Assembly: GCA_050954885.1 (NCBI GenBank)
Contig: JBPBPI010000155.1
Coordinates: 1 to 29,639 of the forward strand
DNA from: JBPBPI01 sp050954885
Lineage (GTDB): Bacteria; Pseudomonadota; Alphaproteobacteria; Caedimonadales; Caedimonadaceae
Length of the DNA stretch: 29,639 bases
Reading direction: 5' to 3'
Made by a program: the position numbers and the translations under genes. This document shows positions 8,188-16,889 of the stretch, piece after piece; position 1 is the stretch's first letter, and each line of letters opens with the position of its first letter. The notes under the pieces were generated by a model, which did not search any database, was not told the origin of the DNA, and worked only from the letters and a program-made list of their open reading frames with translations.

Positions 8188-9336
8188 ATGAGAAATCATT
8201 TTGAAAAGTTTTTTCTTTTTGATTTTATATTCTTTGGTCTCATTATGATTTTATATCATTACAGTGATATTAATGACAACTTCTTAAAAAACCTATTTAA
8301 TACCACGCATTCATCACAATTCATGACACCTGAGACAGTTGATAGTTTTAAATCTTGGTGTTCAAATCCCACCTGGACCCCGTCTTCTTTGGTGGGTATC
8401 TTAAGCTTTTATGGTATGACATTTTTAATTGGCCACATTACACCCACTCAACTTTGTTTGAGAACCTTTGTTCTTGCATCCTGTGCCTTTATCAGCACCA
8501 TTGCTTTTGCCCCCTTATCGCTCAGTCCTTATCTATTTTTATTGTGTGGTGCCAACTTGCTGTTATTCTTGCACTGGCATCAAACCTATCAATCGTCCAG
8601 CTTGCGCCTGTGTTATTTGTGTTTAGGGTTCATAGTTCTGGATCAAGGTATGGTCAGCTTGGGATGGATCTTTAGTATTTATATCTTGTATTTGACAGCC
8701 ACCAAAACATTAAAAAGAAGATTAAAAGGTCTTGTGGATCCCATTGCCCTTATTTTATTTTCAATTGTTCTATTGCTATGGCATCAGGACATTAAAACCT
8801 ATGCCAGTCCTTACCTCACACCTTTTTTTCCGGCCCTGGGACTCTTGATGTCTTTTAAAATGGACAGCATTTGGCATCATCGATGGATTCAAAAATATCG
8901 CCGGTGGATTTCAAGCGGATTGGCACTGTCTTTGCCAACAGGTGCGCTGCTTGCCCTCTATCATAATCAAGGTCTACCAGAGAGTATTCAACCCTTTTTT
9001 AACAATTTGTCGACGTCACCTTATTGGGTTTGGCTGAGCCTTTCAAGTTTTGGGGTGTTTCGATGTTTCCGGTTTCAACGAAGTTTTTGGCCAGAAATGA
9101 CAACTGCTTTTCAAATGATTCCCCTGATGTTAAGTGGTACGCAAGTGATGAATCACACTCAAAGCTTATCTTTTATCCAGCCTTTTACACAAAATATTTT
9201 AAGCCAAATGACACCCTCTGATCCCCTTGCGATGTCATCAAGACATCATCGTCTGCCGCGACATCTCAGAAAGATAATGCCTGCATTCACACCAAGAAAC
9301 AATCTAGAACCTGAAATTATTTTGGACGATTTTTGA
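8188..9336 (+). CDS. Uncharacterised polytopic membrane protein
   Basis: No family is recognised. From the ATG at 8188 the product is 382 residues; an in-frame TTG at 8170 is possible, but GAGG at 8172-8175 then would lie inside the gene. About eight or nine hydrophobic segments are spread over residues 8-310 (for example FFLFDFIFFGLIMILYHY, LVGILSFYGMTFLIGHI, YLFLLCGANLLLFLHW and ALILFSIVLLLWH). A soluble tail of about 60 residues follows, basic and then acidic, with RHHRLPRHLRKIMP and ending EIILDDF. It is followed after 78 bases by a hydrolase gene with its own likely promoter. No transporter or enzyme signature is visible. Confidence 0.75.
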   Translation: MRNHFEKFFLFDFIFFGLIMILYHYSDINDNFLKNLFNTTHSSQFMTPETVDSFKSWCSNPTWTPSSLVGILSFYGMTFLIGHITPTQLCLRTFVLASCAFISTIAFAPLSLSPYLFLLCGANLLLFLHWHQTYQSSSLRLCYLCLGFIVLDQGMVSLGWIFSIYILYLTATKTLKRRLKGLVDPIALILFSIVLLLWHQDIKTYASPYLTPFFPALGLLMSFKMDSIWHHRWIQKYRRWISSGLALSLPTGALLALYHNQGLPESIQPFFNNLSTSPYWVWLSLSSFGVFRCFRFQRSFWPEMTTAFQMIPLMLSGTQVMNHTQSLSFIQPFTQNILSQMTPSDPLAMSSRHHRLPRHLRKIMPAFTPRNNLEPEIILDDF

Positions 9337-9344
9337 GGTAAAGA

Positions 9345-9375
9345 TTGACATCGTCTCGCGTCGTGGTATTAAAAT
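9345..9375 (+). promoter_or_regulatory. Sigma-70-type promoter for the hydrolase gene
   Basis: A perfect -35 TTGACA (9345-9350) is followed by TATTAA (9367-9372, 16-base spacer), overlapping TAAAAT (9370-9375, 19-base spacer). Transcription would start near 9380 and the ATG is at 9415, with AGGAG a few bases before it. Confidence 0.5.
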
Positions 9376-9414
9376 ACGGTTTAAAGAATATTATGTTGTA
9401 AGAGGAGAGTATCC

Positions 9415-10092
9415 ATGCCTGAAGTCATCATTAATGGTACCGAGGGACGTATTGAAGCACTTTATCATCATGGCCCCAATCCTTATGCGCCGATGGCGTT
9501 AATTCTTCATCATCATCCTGAACACGGTGGTGAGATGAATCACAAAGCGACTTATGCGTTGTTTCGCGCGTTCCTCGATCGTGGTTATAATACATTGCGC
9601 TTTAATTTTCGCGGTATTGGTAAATCTGAAGGCCGATTTGGTCAAGAGGGTGGCGAGTTAAGCGATGCTGCATCCGTACTTGATTGGATGCAATCTTATA
9701 ATCAAAATGCCAGTGAATGTTGGGTAGGTGGCATTTCTTATGGAGCTTGGATTGGGATGCAGCTTTTGATGCGTCGTCCTGAACTCGATGGCTTTGTCTC
9801 GGTCAGCCCGCCTGCCAATAATTATGACTTTACCTTTTTGGCACCTTGTCCTGTCTCTGGTCTTATTATTCATGGCGAGAAAGACACTTTAGTGCCTCAA
9901 ACTTCCGTCAACGATTTGGTCAAGAAATTATCCATGCAAAGAAATATTGTGGTTGATCAAAAAACTATTCCCGATGCCGATCATTTGTTTACCGATAAGT
10001 TAGGGTTGATGATGCGTGAAGTTGATTCTTATTTGACCGAAAAACAACCTCAGAAACAAACACAAATTCAAAAAAGCCGCATGCGTACCTAG
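9415..10092 (+). CDS. Alpha/beta hydrolase, COG2945-like
   Basis: A small soluble serine hydrolase of 225 residues; substrate unknown. The fold markers are in order: ALILHHHPEHGGEMNHK (oxyanion-side loop), the strand and turn TLRFNFRGIGKSEG, the nucleophile elbow GISYGAW (Ser108), the acid in HGEKDTLVP (Asp157) and the His in PDADHLF (His190). The HHHPEHGG and RFNFRGIGxSEG motifs are typical of the short COG2945-type hydrolases. The C terminus is a Gln/Lys-rich tail. The start has a strong Shine-Dalgarno (AGGAG). The two following plus-strand genes are close enough (about 30 bases each) for cotranscription. Confidence 0.88.
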   Translation: MPEVIINGTEGRIEALYHHGPNPYAPMALILHHHPEHGGEMNHKATYALFRAFLDRGYNTLRFNFRGIGKSEGRFGQEGGELSDAASVLDWMQSYNQNASECWVGGISYGAWIGMQLLMRRPELDGFVSVSPPANNYDFTFLAPCPVSGLIIHGEKDTLVPQTSVNDLVKKLSMQRNIVVDQKTIPDADHLFTDKLGLMMREVDSYLTEKQPQKQTQIQKSRMRT

Positions 10093-10122
10093 ATTGATTT
10101 GTGGGGAAAGAATTTAATATCT

Positions 10123-11346
10123 ATGATGATTCTTTCTCATTTTAAAAAAGAAATTTTACCTTTTATTAGAATTTCGGATTATCAAAAATTAGCTATTGAA
10201 TTTTGGTGGCAGGCATTTGAAAAAGATCAAAACAAGATATCTGATTCGTTTAATCCGACTTTAGAAAATAATTTTAACATCTCGTCTTGGATGCAAGAAC
10301 ATCTTCAAAATATTGATGATGATATTATGTGGGAATTTGGACCAGGGCTTCAAAAAAAGCATCGTCTTATCATTACATCTGAAAGTAAAAGACAACTTCG
10401 TCCTTTAATTCAATATATGTTAAATGAAAGCCCTGATCTTGAAGATTGGGAATTCTATGAATATCGTTTGCCAGAAGATTTAAATTTGGCTCAGCAAACG
10501 ATGAACATTCGAACAAATTGGCATAATATATCAAACATTGAATTTGAGTTGGTAGAAGATAAGTTTAACAAAATAGAAATTATTTATTATATTTGTGATT
10601 CTTTAAATCAAGAAGAAACTAATTTATATAATTGTTATATTTTAACTGAATCTTTATTAGGTGAAGAGATTTTACATAAATGGATTGGTCACATTGATGT
10701 ACAATTGAAAGTTAAAAAGAAATTATTTAGAAAGGTTAAAATTTTTTCGCAATCAATAGAAATTTTAAAAGAAACAGTATTAAAAAACATACAGGAAATT
10801 AAATCAGATTTGTTTAAAGATTTCTATTTCATGCAAATTAATAATCGTGAAGTAGAATGGTGTGTCATGAAATCAAGTCCTATAGAACAAATAGATTATT
10901 CTCAAAAAAATGATCTTTATATATCTAGTTTTATTTTAACAAAAAATGATTTATTTAACGCGCTCTATAAAGATTACAATAACTTTTCTTCAGAAAGATT
11001 TTCCAATTTTAATGAGATATTTCTTTATTTAAAAATTGATGGAACTTCAAAAGATTTAAATCAAGACACATTTATAGACCGTGTAACAATAGAAGATATG
11101 CTTAATGAATCATTATTAAAAGATAAATTGGGTTGTGTGATTGGTGGTAGTACTGGATTAAAATATTCTTATATAGATTTTGCTTTAACTGATCTCACTA
11201 AAGCCATTCAAGTGATGCAAAAAATTTTGCAAGAAGGTAAACTTACGAAGCGAAGCTGGTTTTTATTTTCTGATGATATATATCAATCTGAATGGATAGG
11301 CGTCTATAATGATTCACTGCCACCTTTTATACAAAATGATAATTGA
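10123..11346 (+). CDS. Uncharacterised AT-rich protein, possible horizontally acquired gene
   Basis: No named family is recognised. The frame opens with a TTG at 10099, but the ATG at 10123, downstream of GGGGAAAG, is the more likely start (407 residues). The product is soluble and has no signal peptide. The N-terminal layout (FWWQAFEKDQ, then MWEFGPGLQKKHRLIITSESKRQLRPL, then LNESPDLEDWEFYEYRLPE) recalls a group of uncharacterised bacterial proteins that begin with an FWxWF-like helix; this is from memory and unverified. Later segments include LTESLLGEEILHKWIG and GCVIGGSTGLKYSYIDFAL. The gene is visibly more AT-rich than the hydrolase and SPL-like genes on either side, with many AAA, TTT, ATA and AAT codons, which suggests transfer. 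Confidence 0.7.
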   Translation: MMILSHFKKEILPFIRISDYQKLAIEFWWQAFEKDQNKISDSFNPTLENNFNISSWMQEHLQNIDDDIMWEFGPGLQKKHRLIITSESKRQLRPLIQYMLNESPDLEDWEFYEYRLPEDLNLAQQTMNIRTNWHNISNIEFELVEDKFNKIEIIYYICDSLNQEETNLYNCYILTESLLGEEILHKWIGHIDVQLKVKKKLFRKVKIFSQSIEILKETVLKNIQEIKSDLFKDFYFMQINNREVEWCVMKSSPIEQIDYSQKNDLYISSFILTKNDLFNALYKDYNNFSSERFSNFNEIFLYLKIDGTSKDLNQDTFIDRVTIEDMLNESLLKDKLGCVIGGSTGLKYSYIDFALTDLTKAIQVMQKILQEGKLTKRSWFLFSDDIYQSEWIGVYNDSLPPFIQNDN

Positions 11347-11380
11347 AAAACCTTTATTAAATCATTTGGGTTAAGAGTAT

Positions 11381-12256
11381 ATGCCTCAAATCGTCAAGCA
11401 AAAGACCAAAACATTACATATACGGCTTAATGGAAGATCGGCGGATTATATCACGCCTAATTTTATTTATGGGTGTGCCGGAGGTTGTCGCAACAGTTAC
11501 TGTTATGTGATGCGGTTTAATTATAACAATATTTACATCAATGAAAATGTTGATCAAATATTGGCACTGATCGATCAGCATGTGGGTGCCTTGCCCCCCA
11601 AGGTTGCCAATCAAACCGATGATACATATTGGACCTATGATATTGGTTGTTCAACAGATGTCAGTTTGCATTGGAAACATACCGATTGGTTGAAAGTCTT
11701 TCATTTTTTTAAAGATCATCCTCGCGCTAAGGCAACCTTCGCCACCAAGTATGTCAACGATAGACTGCTTGATTTTGATCCTCAGCAAAAGGTCAGAATT
11801 CGCTTCAGCCTCATGCCCCAGAGTATCAGCACAATACTTGAGCCAAAGACGTCGCTTATTATGGATCGGATCAAAGCCGTCAATACCTTTATTGAAGCCG
11901 GCTATGATGTCCATTTGAATTTTTCGCCCATCGTTGCCTATGAAGGATGGCTGGATGATTACAAAGAATTGTTTGACTATCTGAATGCGCACATCAATGA
12001 ATCCTATAAATCATCGGTAAAGGCGGAAGGCATATTTCTAACCCATAATGACCAGCAACACACCCGAAATATGCTTGAAGACAGAGTGGAAAGCGAATCA
12101 TTGATTTGGAAGCCAGATATTCAAGAAGATAAGATCAGTGAATATGGCGGTAAAGCTGTACGTTATAAATTTGGTGTCAAAAAGAACTTTATCCAACGTT
12201 GGACAGCATTGCATGAAGAGTGTATTTCGTGGAATACAATAAGATATTTGTTTTAA
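11381..12256 (+). CDS. Radical-SAM protein of the spore photoproduct lyase family
   Basis: Family members use a [4Fe-4S] cluster and SAM; the characterised one reverses the thymine spore photoproduct in DNA. The 291 residues match the SPL layout: cluster loop at 32-41, WTYDIGCSTDVSLHW (Cys90 sits where the hydrogen-donor Cys141 of Bacillus SPL lies), ATFATKYVNDRLL, VRIRFSLMPQ, AGYDVHLNFSPIVAYEGW, IFLTHN, WKPDIQEDKIS and a C-terminal IRYLF. The cluster Cys spacing is C32-x3-C36-x4-C41, not the usual Cx3Cx2C. The organism shows no sporulation genes here, so the substrate may be another UV lesion or something else. The family call is confident, the reaction is not. The stop codon overlaps the start of a long terminator hairpin. 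Confidence 0.85.
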   Translation: MPQIVKQKTKTLHIRLNGRSADYITPNFIYGCAGGCRNSYCYVMRFNYNNIYINENVDQILALIDQHVGALPPKVANQTDDTYWTYDIGCSTDVSLHWKHTDWLKVFHFFKDHPRAKATFATKYVNDRLLDFDPQQKVRIRFSLMPQSISTILEPKTSLIMDRIKAVNTFIEAGYDVHLNFSPIVAYEGWLDDYKELFDYLNAHINESYKSSVKAEGIFLTHNDQQHTRNMLEDRVESESLIWKPDIQEDKISEYGGKAVRYKFGVKKNFIQRWTALHEECISWNTIRYLF

Positions 12257-12293
12257 ATCTATTGAGCCATAAAATTATGGCTCAATAGATTTT
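12255..12293. terminator. Bidirectional intrinsic terminator between convergent genes
   Basis: An 18-base perfect inverted repeat (12255-12272 paired with 12275-12292) centred on AAAATT has a GAGCC/GGCTC core. It is flanked by T-runs in both directions (TTTTAATT on plus, TTTAAAAC on minus). It overlaps the stop of the SPL-family gene and ends just before the stop of the GGDEF gene, so it can end transcription of both. Confidence 0.85.
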
Positions 12294-12295
12294 AA

Positions 12296-13303
12296 TTAAG
12301 CACGCGCTTCTTCAGGAGCTATGTCAGTTATTTTTGATATATCCCGTGATCTTCTTTTGCCATGCTTATGACCATCAGCAGGACGCTCAAGATCAGGTTC
12401 TGTGCGTGTGCTGTAAGGTGTTCCAGCCACATTGCCGCCCTTAATACTTTGGGCTTCAAACAAATAACGTTCAGCCTTTTGCATGATTTTAGGCGCGTCC
12501 ATTTGTTCGTTTGGAAAGACAATACCACCCAAAGAAATGGAAACTTTTATCTCAAGCCCGGATTCAGTTTTAATCTTCATGGCTTGTGCCGCTGAAATCA
12601 AACGATCGGCCGCCCGGATGATACCCCAACGATCGCAATCTTTTAACACAATACCAAAACAACAACTGCTGGTCTTTCCCATAAAATCGTTGAAACGAAT
12701 GGCATGACGAACGGCTTCAGTGGTTTCCCTAATCAAATTTTCTGTTGCTTTTAAGCCATTTTGACAAGCAAATAATGTTAATTGATCGATGGTTACCACA
12801 ATATAGGCGCCCGGTATGCCAGACAACTGAGATTGTTCAAGATAAGAAATTAATGTCTCTACAGACACTTCTTTTTCAGAAAATCCTGTGAGTTTATCAT
12901 AGCCAGATAAAGGACGACTTGGTGGTATTTCACGATCGTTATCTAGAAATCTAATATCTCCTTCAATGCCCAAGGGTGTGCCGTCAGAGCCATAGAGAAC
13001 TTCACCTTTTTCTTCAACATAACAATGATGATAGTTGGGCAAACATAAATTATATTTGACCGTAAAGGTCGGATTTTCAACGGTCGCTTGTGTGAGAGCT
13101 TGCAGACGCAACCAAAAATTATTGGAATCCAACGTATTGTTAAAGCTGCTTCCTGAAATCAAAGGGGTCTCAGGACTCAAAAGCTTGTTAATTGGACCCC
13201 GCCAATTAATGCTGTCCCGTCTTAAATCCCATTGGTACTGAATAACCCCATAAAGCTTGATAAGATCAATTGCTTCTAATTTTCTGGCTGCATTTCCGTC
13301 CAT
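12296..13303 (-). CDS. PAS plus degenerate GGDEF domain protein
   Basis: The product has 335 residues: a PAS-like region at about 15-120 (YGVIQYQWDLRRDSINW ... VEEKGEVLYGSDGTPLGIEGDIRF), a linker, and a GGDEF-fold domain at about 135-292 (YDKLTGF, then IVVTIDQLTLF, then AIRFNDFMGK, then KVSISLGGIVF, then IMQKAERYLFEAQSIKGGN). The signature pentapeptide reads SSCCF (212-216), with both Gly and the metal-binding Asp/Glu lost, so cyclic-di-GMP synthesis is not expected. In my recollection, alphaproteobacterial relatives with similar decayed GGDEF domains often continue into an EAL domain; here there is only a basic tail. It has a very strong Shine-Dalgarno (GGGAGG). A sensory or scaffold role is inferred. 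Confidence 0.85.
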   Translation of the reverse strand: MDGNAARKLEAIDLIKLYGVIQYQWDLRRDSINWRGPINKLLSPETPLISGSSFNNTLDSNNFWLRLQALTQATVENPTFTVKYNLCLPNYHHCYVEEKGEVLYGSDGTPLGIEGDIRFLDNDREIPPSRPLSGYDKLTGFSEKEVSVETLISYLEQSQLSGIPGAYIVVTIDQLTLFACQNGLKATENLIRETTEAVRHAIRFNDFMGKTSSCCFGIVLKDCDRWGIIRAADRLISAAQAMKIKTESGLEIKVSISLGGIVFPNEQMDAPKIMQKAERYLFEAQSIKGGNVAGTPYSTRTEPDLERPADGHKHGKRRSRDISKITDIAPEEARA

Positions 13304-13411
13304 GACTGCCTCCCTTATGATTCAAATTCAGCTCTATTTTAAAAGTGATTCCTTTAACAAGATATTAATTTTTTGAATAAAATTTAAAAAATAATTATTT
13401 ATTTAAAAAAT

Positions 13412-16400
13412 CTAATCCATCAAGTTTTTTAGATCTTGAAGAATACTTTTGACACCATTCACTTTGCTACTGGGTGTCTTCCACATGCCTAAGTATACAA
13501 GTTTATGATCGGGACGCAACCGAACAACACCTTGTTTACTGGCAACATACCGAACTAAAGCAAGGGGCTGGGAAAAAGTTTGATTGAAAAATGTAAAAAC
13601 GCATCCTTTTTCACCTACATCAACCTTTTCAATACCGACATCGCGACAGATTTGTTTCAATTGAACAATGGATAAAAGATTTTCAACCTCTTCGGGAAGT
13701 GGGCCAAAACGATCGATAAATTCATCTTCAAGTTGTTGAATATCTTGGGAACTTTCGACCGAAGATAAGCGTCGGTAGAGATTTAATCTGACCGCAAGAT
13801 CCATCACATAGGTATCTGGAATCAACACAGGTAGGCCCAAATTTAACTGTGGTGACCAAGATTGAGGTGAAGGTGTTGCCTCTAAACTATTTTGAGTTTC
13901 ATGGATCGCTTCATCTAACATTTGTTGATACAATTCAACACCAACTTCACGAATATGGCCAGATTGCTCTTCGCCCAATAAATTTCCGGCACCGCGAATG
14001 TCCATATCATGACTTGCCAATTGAAAGCCGGCACCCAAACTGTCCAAAGTTTGCATAACTTCCAAACGCTTTTGAGCTGTAGATGAAATATTTTGCTGTA
14101 CAGGCAAAGTTAAATAGGCATAGCCACGCATCTTTCCACGTCCAACCCGACCCCGAAGTTGATAGAGTTGTGATAAGCCAAACAAATCAGACCGGTGAAT
14201 AATCATGGTATTGACCGTTGGCATATCTAGGCCCGATTCAATGATGTTGGTTGAGAGCAAAATTTCATACTTTTTGTCATAAAAATCGTTCATGACTTGT
14301 TCAAGAGACGTGGCTGGCAATTGCCCATGTGCTATCACGGTGCGGGCTTCGGGTACCAATTCTTTTAAACGTTGAGATAAAAGCGTCAAATCTTCAACCC
14401 GAGGTGAGACATAAAACACTTGTCCACCGCGATGCAACTCACGCATGATGGCTTCACGAATGACAACGGGATCAAAAGGAAGAACAAAGGTATGCACGGC
14501 CAATCGATCAATAGGCGGCGTCGTGATTAAAGACAAATCTCTGACCCCGGACAAAGCCATTTGAAGCGTCCGAGGAATTGGCGTGGCACTTAAGGTTAAA
14601 AGATGGGTGTCTTTTTGTAGTTCTTTAAGTTTTTCTTTTTGCTTAACACCAAAATGTTGTTCTTCATCTACAATCACCAAAGCAAGACTTTTAAATTTAA
14701 CACTCGATCCCAAAAGGGTATGGGTGCCGATAACAATGTCAACGGTACCTTTTGTGATATCTTCTTTAATTTGTTTGGCGTCTTTAGGCATCACCAAACG
14801 TGACAACTGTTCGATCCGAAATCCTAAATCTTTATAACGTTCTTGAAAATTACGGAAATGTTGACGACACAATAATGTTGTGGGCACAATGAGGGCAACT
14901 TGCCGGCCGGCGGCTGCCACCACAAAGGCTGCCCGCATGGCAACTTCTGTTTTGCCAAAGCCAACATCACCACAAACCAACCGGTCCATGGGTTTTCCTC
15001 GGCCTAAATCTTCTAAAGTTTCTTCAATAACACGTCCTTGATCTTCAGTTTCTTGATAGGGAAAACGGGTGGTAAATTCTTGATACAATGATTCATTGCG
15101 GTGAAATATCTCTCCCTTGCGCAACATACGCTCGGCGGCCAACTTGATCAAATGTTTGGCAATTTCATGAATTCTTTTTTTAATCTTAGCTTTTCGGTTT
15201 TGCCAAGCACTGCTGCCCAATCGATCCAGAGTTGCCAACATGGATTCACCACCATAGCGCGATAAAACATCCATATTTTCAACCGGCACAAATAATTTAT
15301 CGCCATTTTCATAAACCAAGGAAAGACAATCGTGAGGGACGTTGCCCACTGTTAATGTCAAAAGGCCTACAAACTGCCCAATGCCATGCTCTTGATGAAC
15401 CACAAAATCACCTTGGGTTAAAGAGGCCACTTCACCAATGAGAAGGTCAGATCGTCGCTGACGCTGAGTTGACTTTCGGTGTGGCTCGCCAAAAATATCA
15501 TGTTCCGCAATCAACAACAGTGTGCGTAAATCAAAGCCATAATCCAATGAAAGCTGAATGAGACCGACCTGATTTAAGGCAAGAGCATCAAGATCTGAAA
15601 ATTGATTTAGGGTAACTGTGACAATATCTTTTTGTTTTAAATGTTTGACCAAACGATGTTGAGAGCCGTCACTGTGACAAGCGATAATTACCTTTTTATG
15701 AGCGTTTTGTGCTTCTTGAATTCGATTTTTGACGTGATCGAAAAGATCGATGTCTGGGGCATGACGCGAAGCTGAAAAATCAGGAATGGGACGGGCATTG
15801 AGATCTATATTTTGTGTATTTGCAGCAGCAAAAGGCGAGAAATGTAACACTGCACAAGAGGCAAGTTTTTGTTCAATTTCCTCAACAGTTGGATAAAGAT
15901 AATGAGGCGTGACAGGATGATAAGGTAAATTGGTTTTGCCTTTTTCGACCTCTTTAAATCTAACCCGTGCCTCGTAATATTCTTGAATTTCTTTCCACCT
16001 ATCTTGAACAGCGTCAAAAGTTTGATGTTCAAAACACACAACCGGGTCATCCACATAATCCAATAAGGTATCAAGTTTAGGATAAAATAAGGACAGCCAA
16101 TGTTCGGCACCAGGATAATGGCGACCTGCGCTAATGGCCTGATACAAAGGATCTTGATCACAAGCCGCTCCAAAATGTTGCCGGTAAGCCATCCGAAAAT
16201 GTGTAATGGTTTGTTGATTAAGTAACAATTCACTGGTGGGAGAGAGATATATATAAGGCAGCGTCTGTGTACTCAGCTGCGTCAATGGATCAAAATTTTT
16301 AATTTCTTCGATTTCTTCTCCAAATAAATCCAAACGGTAAGGTTGATCCGCAGAGGCTGGAAAAAAATCCACAATACCGCCTCGGAAAGAAAATTCACCT

Positions 16401-16882
16401 GATTCGCGTACGGTGGTGACCGCGCTAAACCCGTGGGCAATGAAATAACTCTCAAGATCTTTTCGAGAAATTTTTTTGCCGGTTTTGATGTCTAAATTAC
16501 TGTTCTTGTACAAAGTTGACGAAGGCACGCGTTGAAAGAAACTTGCAATCGTAGTTAATATCAGGCGTGGACCAGTTTGAGGTTGTAAAAGACAGGTTAA
16601 GGTTTGAACCCTTTTACCAATGATATCTTTCTTGGGCGAGACACGATCGTAGGGCAAACAATCCCAAGCGGGTAATTTTAAAACCTCAAGTGTCGGATCT
16701 AAAATCTCAAGATCTTTGGCCATCTGATTCAAATGATTGTCATGACGACATATGGCGATAATAGGGCGATGGGATTGTGTTTTGGCCAAATCCATCAAGA
16801 CAAATCGGCCAAAGCTATCGGCGATACCATAAAGGGTTTGATGACCTGATAATTGGATTGAAGAAGGTAAAAAAGAATTCAT
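13412..16882 (-). CDS. mfd: Mfd, transcription-repair coupling factor
   Basis: Mfd is a DNA translocase that removes RNA polymerase stalled at lesions and recruits UvrA. The 1156 residues have the full family length and order: UvrB-like N-terminal module (PAWDCLPYDRVSPKKD; ESGEFSFRGGIVDFFP), the RNA-polymerase interaction domain (VVHQEHGIGQFVGL, near residue 495), Walker A GDVGFGKTEVA (near 640), DEEQ box VDEEQHFGVKQKEK (near 738), LSATPIPRTLQMAL, STNIIESGLDMP, the QLRGRVGR helicase motif VI and the C-terminal regulatory domain. It is the last gene of the rpe-HIBCH-mfd operon, 7 bases after the hydrolase stop. Nothing is missing. Confidence 0.97.
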   Translation of the reverse strand: MNSFLPSSIQLSGHQTLYGIADSFGRFVLMDLAKTQSHRPIIAICRHDNHLNQMAKDLEILDPTLEVLKLPAWDCLPYDRVSPKKDIIGKRVQTLTCLLQPQTGPRLILTTIASFFQRVPSSTLYKNSNLDIKTGKKISRKDLESYFIAHGFSAVTTVRESGEFSFRGGIVDFFPASADQPYRLDLFGEEIEEIKNFDPLTQLSTQTLPYIYLSPTSELLLNQQTITHFRMAYRQHFGAACDQDPLYQAISAGRHYPGAEHWLSLFYPKLDTLLDYVDDPVVCFEHQTFDAVQDRWKEIQEYYEARVRFKEVEKGKTNLPYHPVTPHYLYPTVEEIEQKLASCAVLHFSPFAAANTQNIDLNARPIPDFSASRHAPDIDLFDHVKNRIQEAQNAHKKVIIACHSDGSQHRLVKHLKQKDIVTVTLNQFSDLDALALNQVGLIQLSLDYGFDLRTLLLIAEHDIFGEPHRKSTQRQRRSDLLIGEVASLTQGDFVVHQEHGIGQFVGLLTLTVGNVPHDCLSLVYENGDKLFVPVENMDVLSRYGGESMLATLDRLGSSAWQNRKAKIKKRIHEIAKHLIKLAAERMLRKGEIFHRNESLYQEFTTRFPYQETEDQGRVIEETLEDLGRGKPMDRLVCGDVGFGKTEVAMRAAFVVAAAGRQVALIVPTTLLCRQHFRNFQERYKDLGFRIEQLSRLVMPKDAKQIKEDITKGTVDIVIGTHTLLGSSVKFKSLALVIVDEEQHFGVKQKEKLKELQKDTHLLTLSATPIPRTLQMALSGVRDLSLITTPPIDRLAVHTFVLPFDPVVIREAIMRELHRGGQVFYVSPRVEDLTLLSQRLKELVPEARTVIAHGQLPATSLEQVMNDFYDKKYEILLSTNIIESGLDMPTVNTMIIHRSDLFGLSQLYQLRGRVGRGKMRGYAYLTLPVQQNISSTAQKRLEVMQTLDSLGAGFQLASHDMDIRGAGNLLGEEQSGHIREVGVELYQQMLDEAIHETQNSLEATPSPQSWSPQLNLGLPVLIPDTYVMDLAVRLNLYRRLSSVESSQDIQQLEDEFIDRFGPLPEEVENLLSIVQLKQICRDVGIEKVDVGEKGCVFTFFNQTFSQPLALVRYVASKQGVVRLRPDHKLVYLGMWKTPSSKVNGVKSILQDLKNLMD

Positions 16883-16889
16883 AAAGTAA

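Noticed and set aside
12362..12707. Two overlapping plus-strand frames opposite the GGDEF gene
   Set aside because: They are antisense shadows of a gene with clear domain structure and a strong ribosome-binding site.
15805..16233. 142-codon minus-strand frame inside mfd
   Set aside because: It is an out-of-frame reading of the complete and well-conserved Mfd coding sequence.
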